Below are positions 42,785 through 51,909 of a DNA stretch of 64,000 nucleotides, piece by piece. Under the pieces are notes generated by a model that was given only the letters and a program-made list of their open reading frames with translations, did no database searches and was not told the DNA's origin. The DNA lies in assembly GCF_029543085.1 (NCBI RefSeq), contig NZ_CP119967.1, positions 3,374,501 to 3,438,500 of the forward strand. The letters are read 5' to 3'. The position numbers were made by a program, and so were the translations under genes. This DNA comes from Pseudomonas sp. A34-9. Lineage in GTDB: Bacteria; Pseudomonadota; Gammaproteobacteria; Pseudomonadales; Pseudomonadaceae. The first letter of the stretch is position 1. Every line of letters starts with the position of its first letter.

Positions 42785-45015
42785 GTGAGTCGAATGAATT
42801 GAACCCAAGCCGACGCGCCTTCCTGCGCGGCGGCGCGTTGCTGATGGCGTTCACCCTGATGCCGGTGGCGCGACGTGTGTTGGCCGATACCGAAGTCGAT
42901 ACGCTCGGCACCGTGGTCCTCGCGCCCGACCTCCCCGGAAGCCTGCGCACCAACCCGTTTCTCGACGCCTGGATCCGCATCGGCGCCGACGGCATTACCG
43001 TCTACACCGGCAAGGTTGAATTGGGCACTGGCGTGAAAACCGCGCTGCTGCAAATCGCCGCCGAGCGTTTGCAGGTGCCGGCAACCTCCATCAATCTGCT
43101 CACCGCCGACACCGCGCTGACGCCCAACGAAGGCTACACCGCCGGCAGCCACAGCATTTTCGACAGCGGTACCGCGTTGTATAACGCCGCCGCACAGGTG
43201 CGCGAACTGCTCGTCGCTGCCGCCGCGCGCAGTTGGCAGGTCGATGCAGCGCTGCTCAGCACCCGCGATGGTGTGATCGAAGGCCCGGCCGCTCAGCGGA
43301 TGAGTTACGCCGACGCGGTCAAGCATGTCGATGTGCATCAATATGCCAAGGCTCAGTCACCGGCGATGGCCGCCGCTGACTTCAAACTCATCGGCCATTC
43401 ATTGCCGCGCCTCGACATCCCGGCGAAGGTCAGCGGTGGTGCAGCATTCGTTCAGGACATGCGCCTGCCGGGCATGTTGCATGCGCGGATGATCCGCCCG
43501 CCTCGTCCGGGCTGCACGCTACAAGCATTCGATGCGGCGTCCATCGAAGCGCTGTCTGGCGTGGTCAAGGTAATCCGCGACGGCAACTATCTGGCGGTGG
43601 TCGCCGGTGATGAGTGGCAAGCGATCAAAGCCATGCGCCGTGCCGGCGAGGTGACGCAATGGAGCGAGGGCGAGGCGATTCCCGAGGCGGCCGAGATTCA
43701 TGGTCTGCTCAAACGCCTGCCTTCACGGCGCTATCCGATCAGCCACAACGGCACGCCGAGCGGCGCGGCCGACACGCGTTTTCAGGCGCGGGTCACCAAG
43801 CAATATCTGATGCACGGCTCGATCGGCCCGTCTTGCGCGGTGGCCTGGTTCAAGGACGGCACGCTCACCGTCTGGACCCACACCCAGGGCGTTTACCCGC
43901 TGCGCGCCGGCATTGCCGAAATGCTCGGTCTGCCACCTGAGCGGGTGCGCTGTATTCATACCGAAGGCTCAGGGTGCTACGGGCACAACGGCGCCGATGA
44001 TGCCGCCGCCGATGCAGCATTGATTGCCCTGCGTGTGCCCGGGACGCCGGTGCGCGTGCAATGGATGCGCGAACAGGAAAATCTTTGGGAGCCGTATAGC
44101 TCGGCGATGGTCACCGAAGTTGACGCCGGTCTCAGCCAGGGCCGCCTGCAGGACTGGGCCTACGAACTGTGGACCACGCCGCACAACGAACGCATCGTCA
44201 ACGCCGGGCGTCTGTTGCCGGCACGCTTGCTCGCACGGCCCTTCGCTTCGGCGCCCTCCGTGCCGATCGCCCAGCCCGAAGGCGATGGTGATCGCAACGC
44301 GGTGCCGCTGTACGACCTCAACTCGACACGCATCAACATGACCTTCGTCACCCAGATGCCTTTTCGCACCTCGGCCATGCGTTCGCTGGGCGCGCACATC
44401 AACATCTTCGCCATCGAGGCGAGTATCGACGAGCTGGCGATCCGGGCCGGCATCGACGCGGTCGCCTTGCGTCTGGCCCATCTCAGCGATCCGCGTGCTC
44501 GCGCGGTCGTAGAACGTGTGCGTGATGAGATCGGCTGGCCGCAAAAAAGCAGCGAGCCCGGCGCCGGTATCGGTTTCGCCTTTGCCCGCTACAAAAACAT
44601 CATGGGTTACTGCGCCATCGCGGTGAAGCTGCGGGTGCATCCGCAGACCGGCGAGATCCGCATCGATCACGTGGTGACGGCGGTTGACGTTGGCCAGATC
44701 GTCAGCCCCGATGGCCTGCGCAATCAGGTCGAGGGCGGGATTGTCCAGTCCGCGAGCTGGACCCTGTACGAAAAAGTCGCCTACGACGCGGGGGGCATTC
44801 GCAGCTACGACTGGAGCGGCTATCCGATTCTGCGTTTCACGCAACTGCCGAAAAAAGTCGAGGTGCATGTGCTCGACCAGCCGGGAGAACCCTTCCTCGG
44901 TGCCGCTGAAATTGTCCAGGGGCCGATGGCCGCCGCCCTTGGCAACGCCGTCGCCAACGCCACCGGCCGGCGCTGGCTGAACCTGCCGCTGACCCGCTCC
45001 AACCCACTCGCCTGA
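42781..45015 (+). CDS. Molybdopterin-binding subunit, isoquinoline 1-oxidoreductase/aldehyde dehydrogenase type
   Basis: 744 residues from ATG 42781. A Tat signal (SRRAFLRGG, residues 10-18) shows folded export to the periplasm. The Mo domain has family motifs: GKVELGTGVKTALLQIAAE, GSIGPSCAVAWF, EGSGCYGHNGADDAAADAAL and the C-terminal GEPFLGAAEIVQGPMAAALGNAV with the catalytic Glu. Members oxidise N-heterocycles or aldehydes by hydroxylation from water. With the 2Fe-2S and cytochrome c subunits it forms a periplasmic dehydrogenase lacking the FAD subunit. The substrate is not clear. Confidence 0.9.
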   Translation: MSESNELNPSRRAFLRGGALLMAFTLMPVARRVLADTEVDTLGTVVLAPDLPGSLRTNPFLDAWIRIGADGITVYTGKVELGTGVKTALLQIAAERLQVPATSINLLTADTALTPNEGYTAGSHSIFDSGTALYNAAAQVRELLVAAAARSWQVDAALLSTRDGVIEGPAAQRMSYADAVKHVDVHQYAKAQSPAMAAADFKLIGHSLPRLDIPAKVSGGAAFVQDMRLPGMLHARMIRPPRPGCTLQAFDAASIEALSGVVKVIRDGNYLAVVAGDEWQAIKAMRRAGEVTQWSEGEAIPEAAEIHGLLKRLPSRRYPISHNGTPSGAADTRFQARVTKQYLMHGSIGPSCAVAWFKDGTLTVWTHTQGVYPLRAGIAEMLGLPPERVRCIHTEGSGCYGHNGADDAAADAALIALRVPGTPVRVQWMREQENLWEPYSSAMVTEVDAGLSQGRLQDWAYELWTTPHNERIVNAGRLLPARLLARPFASAPSVPIAQPEGDGDRNAVPLYDLNSTRINMTFVTQMPFRTSAMRSLGAHINIFAIEASIDELAIRAGIDAVALRLAHLSDPRARAVVERVRDEIGWPQKSSEPGAGIGFAFARYKNIMGYCAIAVKLRVHPQTGEIRIDHVVTAVDVGQIVSPDGLRNQVEGGIVQSASWTLYEKVAYDAGGIRSYDWSGYPILRFTQLPKKVEVHVLDQPGEPFLGAAEIVQGPMAAALGNAVANATGRRWLNLPLTRSNPLA

Positions 45016-45019
45016 GCCA

Positions 45020-45050
45020 CGCCCGTGTTCATCGCCGATGAGCACGGGCG
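45020..45050 (+). terminator. Long hairpin after the dehydrogenase operon
   Basis: Two 15-base arms (45020-45034 and 45036-45050) pair with a single wobble, five bases after the stop of the molybdopterin gene. There is no T-run, so it may act as a rho-dependent stop or mRNA end stabiliser. A second small dyad (CTACGC/GCGTAG) follows near 45060-45078. Confidence 0.55.
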
Positions 45051-45185
45051 CCGTTGCGCCCTACGCAAAACAGCGTAGCGCCGGCCACCGATTATCAGCC
45101 CCGCCGTACCCGGTTAAGTTAGCGCCACTGGTTCGCGGCACCGCTGCCGCGCTTGAATTCCTTTTATTGAAATCTGGAGCTACCC

Positions 45186-46298
45186 ATGACCCGTCGCCTG
45201 TTCCAACCCCTCGCACTCGGTCCTTACACCCTCGCCCATCGCGTGGCGATGGCGCCATTGACGCGCTCACGCGCCGGCCAACCGGGCGATGTGCCGACGC
45301 CGATGAACGCCGAGTATTACCGCCAACGGGCCAGCGCCGCGCTGATCATCACCGAGGCCACGCAAATCTCCCGGCAAGCTCAGGGTTACGCCTGGACGCC
45401 GGGCATCTACAGCCCTGCGCAGGTCGACGCGTGGCGCGACGTCAGCGCGGCGGTGCACGAGGCCGGCGGTCTGATCTTCATGCAACTGTGGCACGTCGGC
45501 CGGGTGTCCCACCAAAGCTTTCAACCCGATGCCGGCCTGCCCGTTGCGCCTAGCGCGCTACCGGTGCCTGGCAAGACGTTTATCGTCGACGAAAACGGTA
45601 ACGGTGTCTGGGGAGATGTGCCGGTGCCGCGCGCGCTGGAAACTGCGGAAATCGCCGGCATCGTCGAAGACTATCGAGTGGCCGCGCGCAACGCATTGCA
45701 GGCGGGCATGGACGGTGTCGAGATTCATGCCGGCAACGGTTACCTGCTCGATCAGTTTCTTAACAGCAACAGCAACCAGCGTGACGATGCCTATGGCGGC
45801 AGCGTGGAAAACCGCGCGCGGTTTCTGCTCGAAGTGGTCGCGGCCGTCGCTGAAGAAGTCGGTGCCGAGCGGGTCGGCGTACGCCTGACACCGATGGGCC
45901 GCTTCATGGGCATGGGCGATGACACCCCGGAGGCGACCTTCGGCCACCTCGTCGAAGCACTTAATCAATGGAATCTGGCGTACCTGCACCTGGTCGAGCC
46001 AGCGATGGTCGGCACAGTCAAAGATGAAAATTTCGACCCGCGCTGGGACGCGATCATTGCCCAGTTGCGCAAGACGTGGAACGGCGTACTGATCCTGGCC
46101 GGCGGCTACGATGCGCAATCTGCCGAACAGGCACTGATCGCCGATCGTGCCGACATCATCGCGTTTGGCCGCCCGTTCCTGGCCAACCCGGATCTGCCGC
46201 GTCGACTGCACGATGGCCTGACACTTAACGCGCCGGATCCAAGTAGCTTTTTTGGCGGGGATCAACGTGGGTACATTGATTATCCATTTCATGCTTGA
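45186..46298 (+). CDS. Old Yellow Enzyme-family NADH:flavin oxidoreductase (ene-reductase)
   Basis: 370 residues, a single TIM barrel binding FMN. MAPLTRSRA (residues 22-30) and MQLWHVGRVSH are typical, the substrate-binding His-x-x-Asn pair is in IHAGNGYLLDQFL, and FGRPFLANPDLP closes the barrel. Such enzymes reduce activated C=C bonds, nitroesters or nitroaromatics with NAD(P)H (NemA/XenA type). A 170-bp gap with hairpins separates it from the molybdenum operon. It probably has its own promoter. Confidence 0.93.
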   Translation: MTRRLFQPLALGPYTLAHRVAMAPLTRSRAGQPGDVPTPMNAEYYRQRASAALIITEATQISRQAQGYAWTPGIYSPAQVDAWRDVSAAVHEAGGLIFMQLWHVGRVSHQSFQPDAGLPVAPSALPVPGKTFIVDENGNGVWGDVPVPRALETAEIAGIVEDYRVAARNALQAGMDGVEIHAGNGYLLDQFLNSNSNQRDDAYGGSVENRARFLLEVVAAVAEEVGAERVGVRLTPMGRFMGMGDDTPEATFGHLVEALNQWNLAYLHLVEPAMVGTVKDENFDPRWDAIIAQLRKTWNGVLILAGGYDAQSAEQALIADRADIIAFGRPFLANPDLPRRLHDGLTLNAPDPSSFFGGDQRGYIDYPFHA

Positions 46299-46329
46299 AC
46301 AGAAACAGACGGGAGCCAGACCAGTGGGA

Positions 46330-46349
46330 GGGGCCGATGGGCCCCTTTT
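46330..46349 (+). terminator. Rho-independent terminator after the OYE gene
   Basis: Stem GGGGCC (46330-46335) with GGCCCC (46340-46345), a 4-base loop and TTTT following. It lies 32 bp after the oxidoreductase stop. Confidence 0.8.
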
Positions 46350-46434
46350 CTATTAGGTCAACAAATGGGCTACGCCAGCATTCTCATGAGGTCGGCATAG
46401 CTATTAAGCGACGCATACTCAATTTTCATCCTGA

Positions 46435-47367
46435 CTATTGATTAGCCATTGCACTGGCGTTTGTCTGGCCTGCTTCGTCCAGCTTCTTTTGCAGATAAAA
46501 AAGCATCAAAACCGAATTTTTCTGAACCTGCCGAGACTGCTGTTCAAACAACGCCACAAGCTCTTCTTCACGTTTGCACTCCGCGTTGACATTGCCCTTG
46601 GCAAATTCGCAGGTAGCGTATTGGCCCCAGCCTATGCGGGCTTCATCGGTGTCTCGGGCGGGATACAGCCAATACGCTTTCCATGCACCGTCGACGACAG
46701 GTTGACCGGCCGAGTCTATCTGCTCTATCGCCTGCAAGGTCGCTGTGGCAGCGGCGTCCAGAAAACGTTGAGGGGTGGCGTCGGCCTTACCCGCCTCATC
46801 GCGCAGCGCCTGACACTGCGCGTCAGACAAGCCGAACACTGGCAGCGCTTCAATGCTTTCGAACTCATCGAACGGATCGGCATGATTGCCTGGCAACTTG
46901 GCGTGGTAAGCCGGCACCACATGGCCGGGGACGCTCATGTCCTGAATGTAATGCAAGACCCGCCCCGCTTGCTCGTACACCTCGACCGGATCGGCAACAG
47001 GTTTCACCAGGAGCTCGTTCAACTGTTCAATGCGTTTGGAAAAAATCACATCCAGGCTGCGATGGGCGAACCAGAATGGCTCGAGTTTTTTGTTGCGGTT
47101 GTAGAAGTGCCAGTTGGTGATGCGCTGAAGAATCGTCAGCGGGCTTGAATCCTCAGCTTCAGTGCCTTTCGCCAATGCCTCGGCCAACTGTTCGGGCAAC
47201 TTTACTCCCGGGCAGCGCTGATACGCCTGAGCTGCTGTCAGTGCATAGGCCGAATGCAGGTCGGGGTTGAAGGCGAAGGCCGGGGTTGAAGGGTTGAACA
47301 GCAGCGATAGGCCAAAGGCTGCGAAGTAACGTGTTGCGGCTGTTCGGCCTATTGGGGTGGCTTCCAT
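46435..47367 (-). CDS. Exported zinc-dependent phospholipase C / P1-nuclease-fold protein
   Basis: 310 residues with a signal peptide ending near STPAFA. The zinc-PLC pattern is visible: an early His in FNPDLHSAYA, WHFYNRN, then AGRVLHYIQDMSVPGHVVPAYH (His-x3-Asp-x5-His arrangement) and NHADPFDEFE. These match the trinuclear zinc ligands of the Bacillus PLC/S1-P1 nuclease superfamily. Enzymes of this fold cleave phospholipids or nucleic acids outside the cytoplasm. The surrounding genes are unrelated, so it is probably monocistronic. Activity is inference from the fold. Confidence 0.7.
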   Translation of the reverse strand: MEATPIGRTAATRYFAAFGLSLLFNPSTPAFAFNPDLHSAYALTAAQAYQRCPGVKLPEQLAEALAKGTEAEDSSPLTILQRITNWHFYNRNKKLEPFWFAHRSLDVIFSKRIEQLNELLVKPVADPVEVYEQAGRVLHYIQDMSVPGHVVPAYHAKLPGNHADPFDEFESIEALPVFGLSDAQCQALRDEAGKADATPQRFLDAAATATLQAIEQIDSAGQPVVDGAWKAYWLYPARDTDEARIGWGQYATCEFAKGNVNAECKREEELVALFEQQSRQVQKNSVLMLFYLQKKLDEAGQTNASAMANQ

Positions 47368-47522
47368 GCTGCTGATCTCCAGAAACGTGCGTAATTGCGC
47401 AACACTGAGCGTACGTGAGGCAATTTAGCACTTGGGTGATGGCCGAAAGCTATTTTTTCTCCGGCCACTCAAGACAAACATAAATGGCAACACCTGCGTC
47501 CTAACGCCGCAGCAAACAGCTA

Positions 47523-47550
47523 TTGGCAAATCCTGCACAAGCCTTAGAAT
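47523..47550 (+). promoter_or_regulatory. Probable sigma-70 promoter of the MFS gene; rest of 47368-47754 gap empty
   Basis: TTGGCA (47523-47528), a 16-base spacer and TAGAAT (47545-47550) lie about 200 bp upstream of the MFS start at 47755. The rest of this 387-bp gap holds a small hairpin (GCCCG/CGGGC near 47660) and no gene I can support. Confidence 0.45.
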
Positions 47551-47754
47551 CCCGCGCTCTCTTGCAGCCCCCGTCGGTGGCTGCCTGCATCAGTGTCACA
47601 AAACGCGTACCTGAATGGCTGGCCACACCTCGCTGACGTGTGTCCGACTCAACCGCCCTGCCCGATCGGCGGGCACTTGAACCACAACACACTTGGGCTT
47701 GGCAATCGCCTGCGCAGAGGCGCACGTTGCGCTGTTCGTTTTCTAGAGGTTTTT

Positions 47755-49044
47755 ATGTCTCCGCGTTTGCTGGCCATGGCGCTGGCGCCCCTGCTCGGGC
47801 TGTTCATTGTTGCGCTGGGCAACGGTTTTCTGTCTTCCCTGACCACCCTTCGCCTCGATGCTGCCGGCGCGTCAACGACGATGATCGGTGTCGTTTCATC
47901 GGCCTACTTCATCGGTCTGACTCTGGGTGCCGTATTCAATGACCGCTTGATTCTGCGCATCGGCCATATCCGCGCCTACGGCAGCTTTGCTTCGCTGATC
48001 GCCGTGACCATCCTGCTGCAGGGATTGTTCTATGACACCTGGGGCTGGTTCGCCCTGCGCCTGATCAATGGCTGGGCCACGGTCGGCGTATTTCTGGTGA
48101 TTGAAAGCTGGCTGCTGCTGGCCGGTGACGCGAAGATTCGCGGGCGCTTGCTCGCGTTGTACATGATCGTTCTGTACGGCGCCGGTGTGCTGGGTCAGGC
48201 CACGCTGGGTAAAATCACCGGGTTGAGCGACAGCGCGCCGTTTATGGTCGCCGGCATGCTCGCCTCTTTTTCGGTGTTGCCGATCGTGATCCTGCCGCGC
48301 GTGTCGCCATTGCTCGATCAGGTTGAGCCACTCAAGCCACGGCAACTGCTGGGCGTGACGCCGACCGGACTGGTCGGGTGTTTCGGCTCGGGCGTGACCA
48401 TCGCGGCGATTTACACCTTGCTGCCGTTGTACCTGCAGCGCACCGGCCTGAATGTCGGTGAGGTCGGCAGCATGATGGCCTGGACGATTCTCGGTGCGAT
48501 GCTCCTGCAATACCCGGTCGGGCGCTGGTCCGACCGCAAGGATCGCTTGCAGGTGCTGACCATTCTGACGATAGCGTGCACTGTGTTATCGCTGGTGATC
48601 GTGCTGCTGCCGCTGTCCTCGACGATGCTCGCGGCGATGCTGTTTTTGCTCGGCGGCGGCGTGTTCGCGCTGTACCCGGTCGCCGTCAGCCACGCCGCCG
48701 ACCGTGCGCCTGCCGAAGCGTTGGTGCCGATGATTCAGGGCTTGCTGCTGATCAACTCGCTGGGCTCGGCGCTCAGTCCGATGATGATTTCGCCGGTCAT
48801 GAACTCATTTGGTGCCAATGGTTTGTTCTGGGTCTTTGCGCTGGTCAACCTGTGCATGGTCACGTTCTTCCTGTGGCGACGTGGCAAACGCCCGGTTCCG
48901 GCCAATCCTGCGCCGTTTGCAGCGGCAGCCACGTTCTCGCCGACAGGTGCTGAACTGCGGGTGACCGAAGATTTGCGTCAGGCGGTGCAAGAGCATCCGC
49001 CGATGGTGGATGCGTTGAGCGGTGAATCGGTGCCCACGGTGTGA
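47755..49044 (+). CDS. MFS transporter (YcaD-like)
   Basis: 429 residues from ATG 47755 (AGAGG upstream). Twelve TM segments, starting LLAMALAPLLGLFIVALGNGFLSSL; VIESWLLLAGDAKIRGRLLALYMIVLYGAG is characteristic of the YcaD/COG0477 subgroup. A cytoplasmic tail of about 45 residues follows the last helix. An upstream in-frame extension lacks hydrophobic or start features. Substrate unknown. It converges with the metallo-beta-lactamase-fold gene. Confidence 0.9.
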   Translation: MSPRLLAMALAPLLGLFIVALGNGFLSSLTTLRLDAAGASTTMIGVVSSAYFIGLTLGAVFNDRLILRIGHIRAYGSFASLIAVTILLQGLFYDTWGWFALRLINGWATVGVFLVIESWLLLAGDAKIRGRLLALYMIVLYGAGVLGQATLGKITGLSDSAPFMVAGMLASFSVLPIVILPRVSPLLDQVEPLKPRQLLGVTPTGLVGCFGSGVTIAAIYTLLPLYLQRTGLNVGEVGSMMAWTILGAMLLQYPVGRWSDRKDRLQVLTILTIACTVLSLVIVLLPLSSTMLAAMLFLLGGGVFALYPVAVSHAADRAPAEALVPMIQGLLLINSLGSALSPMMISPVMNSFGANGLFWVFALVNLCMVTFFLWRRGKRPVPANPAPFAAAATFSPTGAELRVTEDLRQAVQEHPPMVDALSGESVPTV

Positions 49045-49117
49045 AATGTGCTGAGGAGAATCTGGTAAGCCCCACTCCGGTTGCTACCTGTCGCCGAAAG
49101 TAGTTTTCTGATGGGAT

Positions 49118-49146
49118 AAGCGTTGAAGAGATGAACTTCAGCGCTT
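49118..49146. terminator. Imperfect hairpin between convergent genes
   Basis: Arms of 11 bp (49118-49128 with 49136-49146, one wobble) and a 7-base loop between the MFS stop and the convergent 747-residue protein gene. No strong T-run. It probably ends transcription from one or both sides. Confidence 0.45.
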
Positions 49147-49195
49147 ACTACATTGGCCTCTACACCTTGTCTTCCGGTTTTTATCAACTGAAGAT

Positions 49196-51439
49196 CTAAT
49201 TAAGATTTAACCAGTTTGCGTGTTCAAGTAAGTCAGAAAACGTCGGTTTTTTCACTTCCGTATAGTATGTAAGCGGGAGAACGAAATCATCAGCATCAAA
49301 ACCTCCACCGAACAGCAGGTTTTCCCTGGCGCCTATAGAAAGCCCGGCAAACCCAGCACGCTTCATCTTTTTGACAAGAAAATCCATTCCTACTTTAGTT
49401 AAAGATGAATGTTCACTTTCAGGCACATTTAACTTCCACTCCGGGTCGATCAAATCAGGCACCTTGTGCGAATTCGGCGCATTCTTCCTGCGAAGGTGGA
49501 GTAGCAGCTCAGGCGGGTTATCTACGTTAACATTGCACCTCGGGCTCCCGATGGCGCAGACGCGGAAGAAAAAGTTTGAAACCAACGCGGCAAGTGCATG
49601 CGGCATTACCTCTTCTCTGACGACTTGAATAGGTAAGCCGATCTGGCTGGCAAGCAAATAGCAAAAAGACTCTGTATTTGCCGAAGTGATAATCGCCAGT
49701 AAATCCTTCCCTATAATCGAAGCCCTAGTGGCTTCCACTCTAAATATAAAATTTGGCGTTTTCGAAATGATACTTTTAACGTTTTCCAAGTCTTTGGCTG
49801 ATGGCCGAATAAACAATAACGCCCCATCGCTTATACGGTTGAACGAGAGCTCGGGACTCCAGATTATCCCGCGCGAACGTGCAAACTGCAGCACCTGTTG
49901 GGGGGCTTCGATGAAGTGGAATCGACCGTCGATTTTTGCTTGTGCTCTAACTTGAGCCCAAGTCAATGGCGCCATGGCTAAAGCGTCTATAGTGCCTACA
50001 CCACCCATTGCGGATAAAAATCCCGACCTGGAGTTATCAAGAAAGTTAATCAGCCAGTTGGCATGTTTCTCAAGTTCACCACTCGTCCAACGCAGGAATG
50101 TTTCGTCAGGCTCGACCAATCGCTGAGTCATGACGACGATGGGCGTGGCGCCCCTTGCTCCGACGTCGGAAACGCAGCCCGGGCGATCCATCAGTTCCTC
50201 ATTCCAGGTCAATGAAAGTTCGGACTTGATCGGCTGCGTGGCTTTCCCACATGAGAAGGAGTTGAAGCAACTCCGCTCCGTGTCACAAGACTCAGAGGGA
50301 GGCGAGATACGCTCCACTCCGCGAACATTGGTGCACATGACGGCGGCACCTACCGACCGCAGCGCGTCTCGCATTCGATTATGCGGCAAGCCATACCTAC
50401 CGCTAGCGCTGACGATGGCGATGCGAGGCCTGAGCCAGAGATAAGTCTGCTCGACTGCCGCTTCATTAAAATTATTCGCGCCTTTTTTGTTATCCGTCAG
50501 GTAGACCATTCCGCCATGGTGAGGAACCTTGAGCACATCCACGCCCAACCCGGCCGGATGGCGAGAGGCGATATACGCCCAGTTCTCCTGGTCACCCGTC
50601 AGTAAGATCCGCCGCCGATGCTTACCGTCCAGCCACACATCGAGCGCGATAACAAGTGAGGTGTCGTTAAGGACTTTATTGCCGAAGAAATCGGGTTCCT
50701 CAGATTCATCGGCAAACAACTCAGGGCGCTCTGGCTGTACCGAAACAGGGGGAAAATCCGCCCGGAAATCGTTGGGCACGCAGAAAGAACGCTGATCAAA
50801 ACCAGGAAGAGTTTCTTCATCATCGTTAATCGATGGGCCGATCAGCCATTCAAGTGGTAACTGCCCAGTGTTCGTCACCGTTTCTTCAAGTTCTTGTGGG
50901 AGTGATTGATACAGGCGGCGAATCAATCGGGCTGGAGGCGAAATGACACTCGCCGTAACTTTTCCGTCTACCCATCTATCCGAGTGCCCTTCCATTGGAT
51001 AAATGGTCTTTATGTCACGTTCACTGAGTGTAAATTCCAGGAAAGCGGCCGTCTCCACTGCTTGTTGTATCCGGTCGCGAAATAACCACCCTAGTTTCCT
51101 GAAGGCTGGCAAGCAAGGAGCCCAATACGAACCTAAAGTGATTGAATTATTCGAGAACAGTTCGAGCATTCCACCTTGGTGATCGGTGTCGACATGTGAT
51201 AAGACCACCAAATCCAGATCATTCTGTTCCGGTCGTCTATTGGCTTCCAGATAGGCAATCAATTCTTTTACATGCGGGCCTGCTTGGCCGGCATCGTTCA
51301 GCATGCGAAAAACAGCTTTACCGGCGGACAGTAATTCGATTAACAGGCAGTCACCATGACCAACGCCAAACGTATGTATTTTAAGCTCGTCAGCTGGTTG
51401 GCCGTTGGGAGCTTGGGGTTGGCTTGATTTGATTGGCAC
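49196..51439 (-). CDS. Large metallo-beta-lactamase-fold protein of unknown role (possible defence gene)
   Basis: 747 residues from GTG 51439. The N-terminal third is a ComEC/Rec2-like MBL domain: VGHGDCLLIELL, the metal motif SHVDTDHQGG, then LLTGDQENW and the later KVPHHGGM. The C-terminal 350 residues match no family I recognise. The DNA is clearly more AT-rich than its neighbours and uses codons (ATA, AGA, TTA) rare around it, a sign of recent transfer. Lone MBL-fold genes of this size occur in defence islands, but no partner with a known defence domain is here. The next gene upstream is a truncated small ORF. Confidence 0.75.
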   Translation of the reverse strand: MPIKSSQPQAPNGQPADELKIHTFGVGHGDCLLIELLSAGKAVFRMLNDAGQAGPHVKELIAYLEANRRPEQNDLDLVVLSHVDTDHQGGMLELFSNNSITLGSYWAPCLPAFRKLGWLFRDRIQQAVETAAFLEFTLSERDIKTIYPMEGHSDRWVDGKVTASVISPPARLIRRLYQSLPQELEETVTNTGQLPLEWLIGPSINDDEETLPGFDQRSFCVPNDFRADFPPVSVQPERPELFADESEEPDFFGNKVLNDTSLVIALDVWLDGKHRRRILLTGDQENWAYIASRHPAGLGVDVLKVPHHGGMVYLTDNKKGANNFNEAAVEQTYLWLRPRIAIVSASGRYGLPHNRMRDALRSVGAAVMCTNVRGVERISPPSESCDTERSCFNSFSCGKATQPIKSELSLTWNEELMDRPGCVSDVGARGATPIVVMTQRLVEPDETFLRWTSGELEKHANWLINFLDNSRSGFLSAMGGVGTIDALAMAPLTWAQVRAQAKIDGRFHFIEAPQQVLQFARSRGIIWSPELSFNRISDGALLFIRPSAKDLENVKSIISKTPNFIFRVEATRASIIGKDLLAIITSANTESFCYLLASQIGLPIQVVREEVMPHALAALVSNFFFRVCAIGSPRCNVNVDNPPELLLHLRRKNAPNSHKVPDLIDPEWKLNVPESEHSSLTKVGMDFLVKKMKRAGFAGLSIGARENLLFGGGFDADDFVLPLTYYTEVKKPTFSDLLEHANWLNLN

Positions 51440-51639
51440 TCACATCATCCTTGTCTGAACTGCCTTGAAGACAAAATCGGGAGATTCCCGTTATCAGGCA
51501 ATAGTAGTGGAAGACATGTGCGAAGTGCCATCACCTTGTCCGTACTTACGCTGCGCAACTGTCAGTTGGAAATCCTACGTCACTTTAGGGGCCATGTTCC
51601 CGAGGACCTTGCCCTTTGCAGTTCAAGCGGGAGTCAAAT

Positions 51640-51909
51640 ATGCCCTATTCAGATTTGATCGCTCCGCTGTTTGCCAGAGTCCACGAAAATCAGCTCGCGC
51701 TCGAAGCCGCCATCATGGAGCTCTCGAACCGGGTTGAACAACGCGGCCCGGCGGACGTTGCCGACAATGTCCGCGAGGCGCTCTCGGCAAATGACCGAAA
51801 CGAAGAGTTCATCAGAATGACACTCGCGTTGATTGACGCACCTCTAGAGACACCGCCTTCAGACACCGTCAACAATACGTCTCCCGTTTTCCTGCATCCG
51901 CCCGCACAG
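51640..51909 (+). pseudogene. Small conserved-hypothetical gene that has lost its 3' end
   Basis: ATG 51640 has a proper GGGAG site. The first 66 or so residues (MPYSDLIAPLFARVHENQLA, then EAAIMELSNRVEQRG...DVADNVREALSANDRNEEFIR) are a helical, acidic small protein of a type I recall as a roughly 70-residue Pseudomonas hypothetical. The frame then runs without stop to 52344, antisense through the Rieske oxygenase gene, so the natural stop is missing. This marks a recombination junction near 51850-51909. The 200 bp upstream (51440-51639) hold no other gene. Confidence 0.5.
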
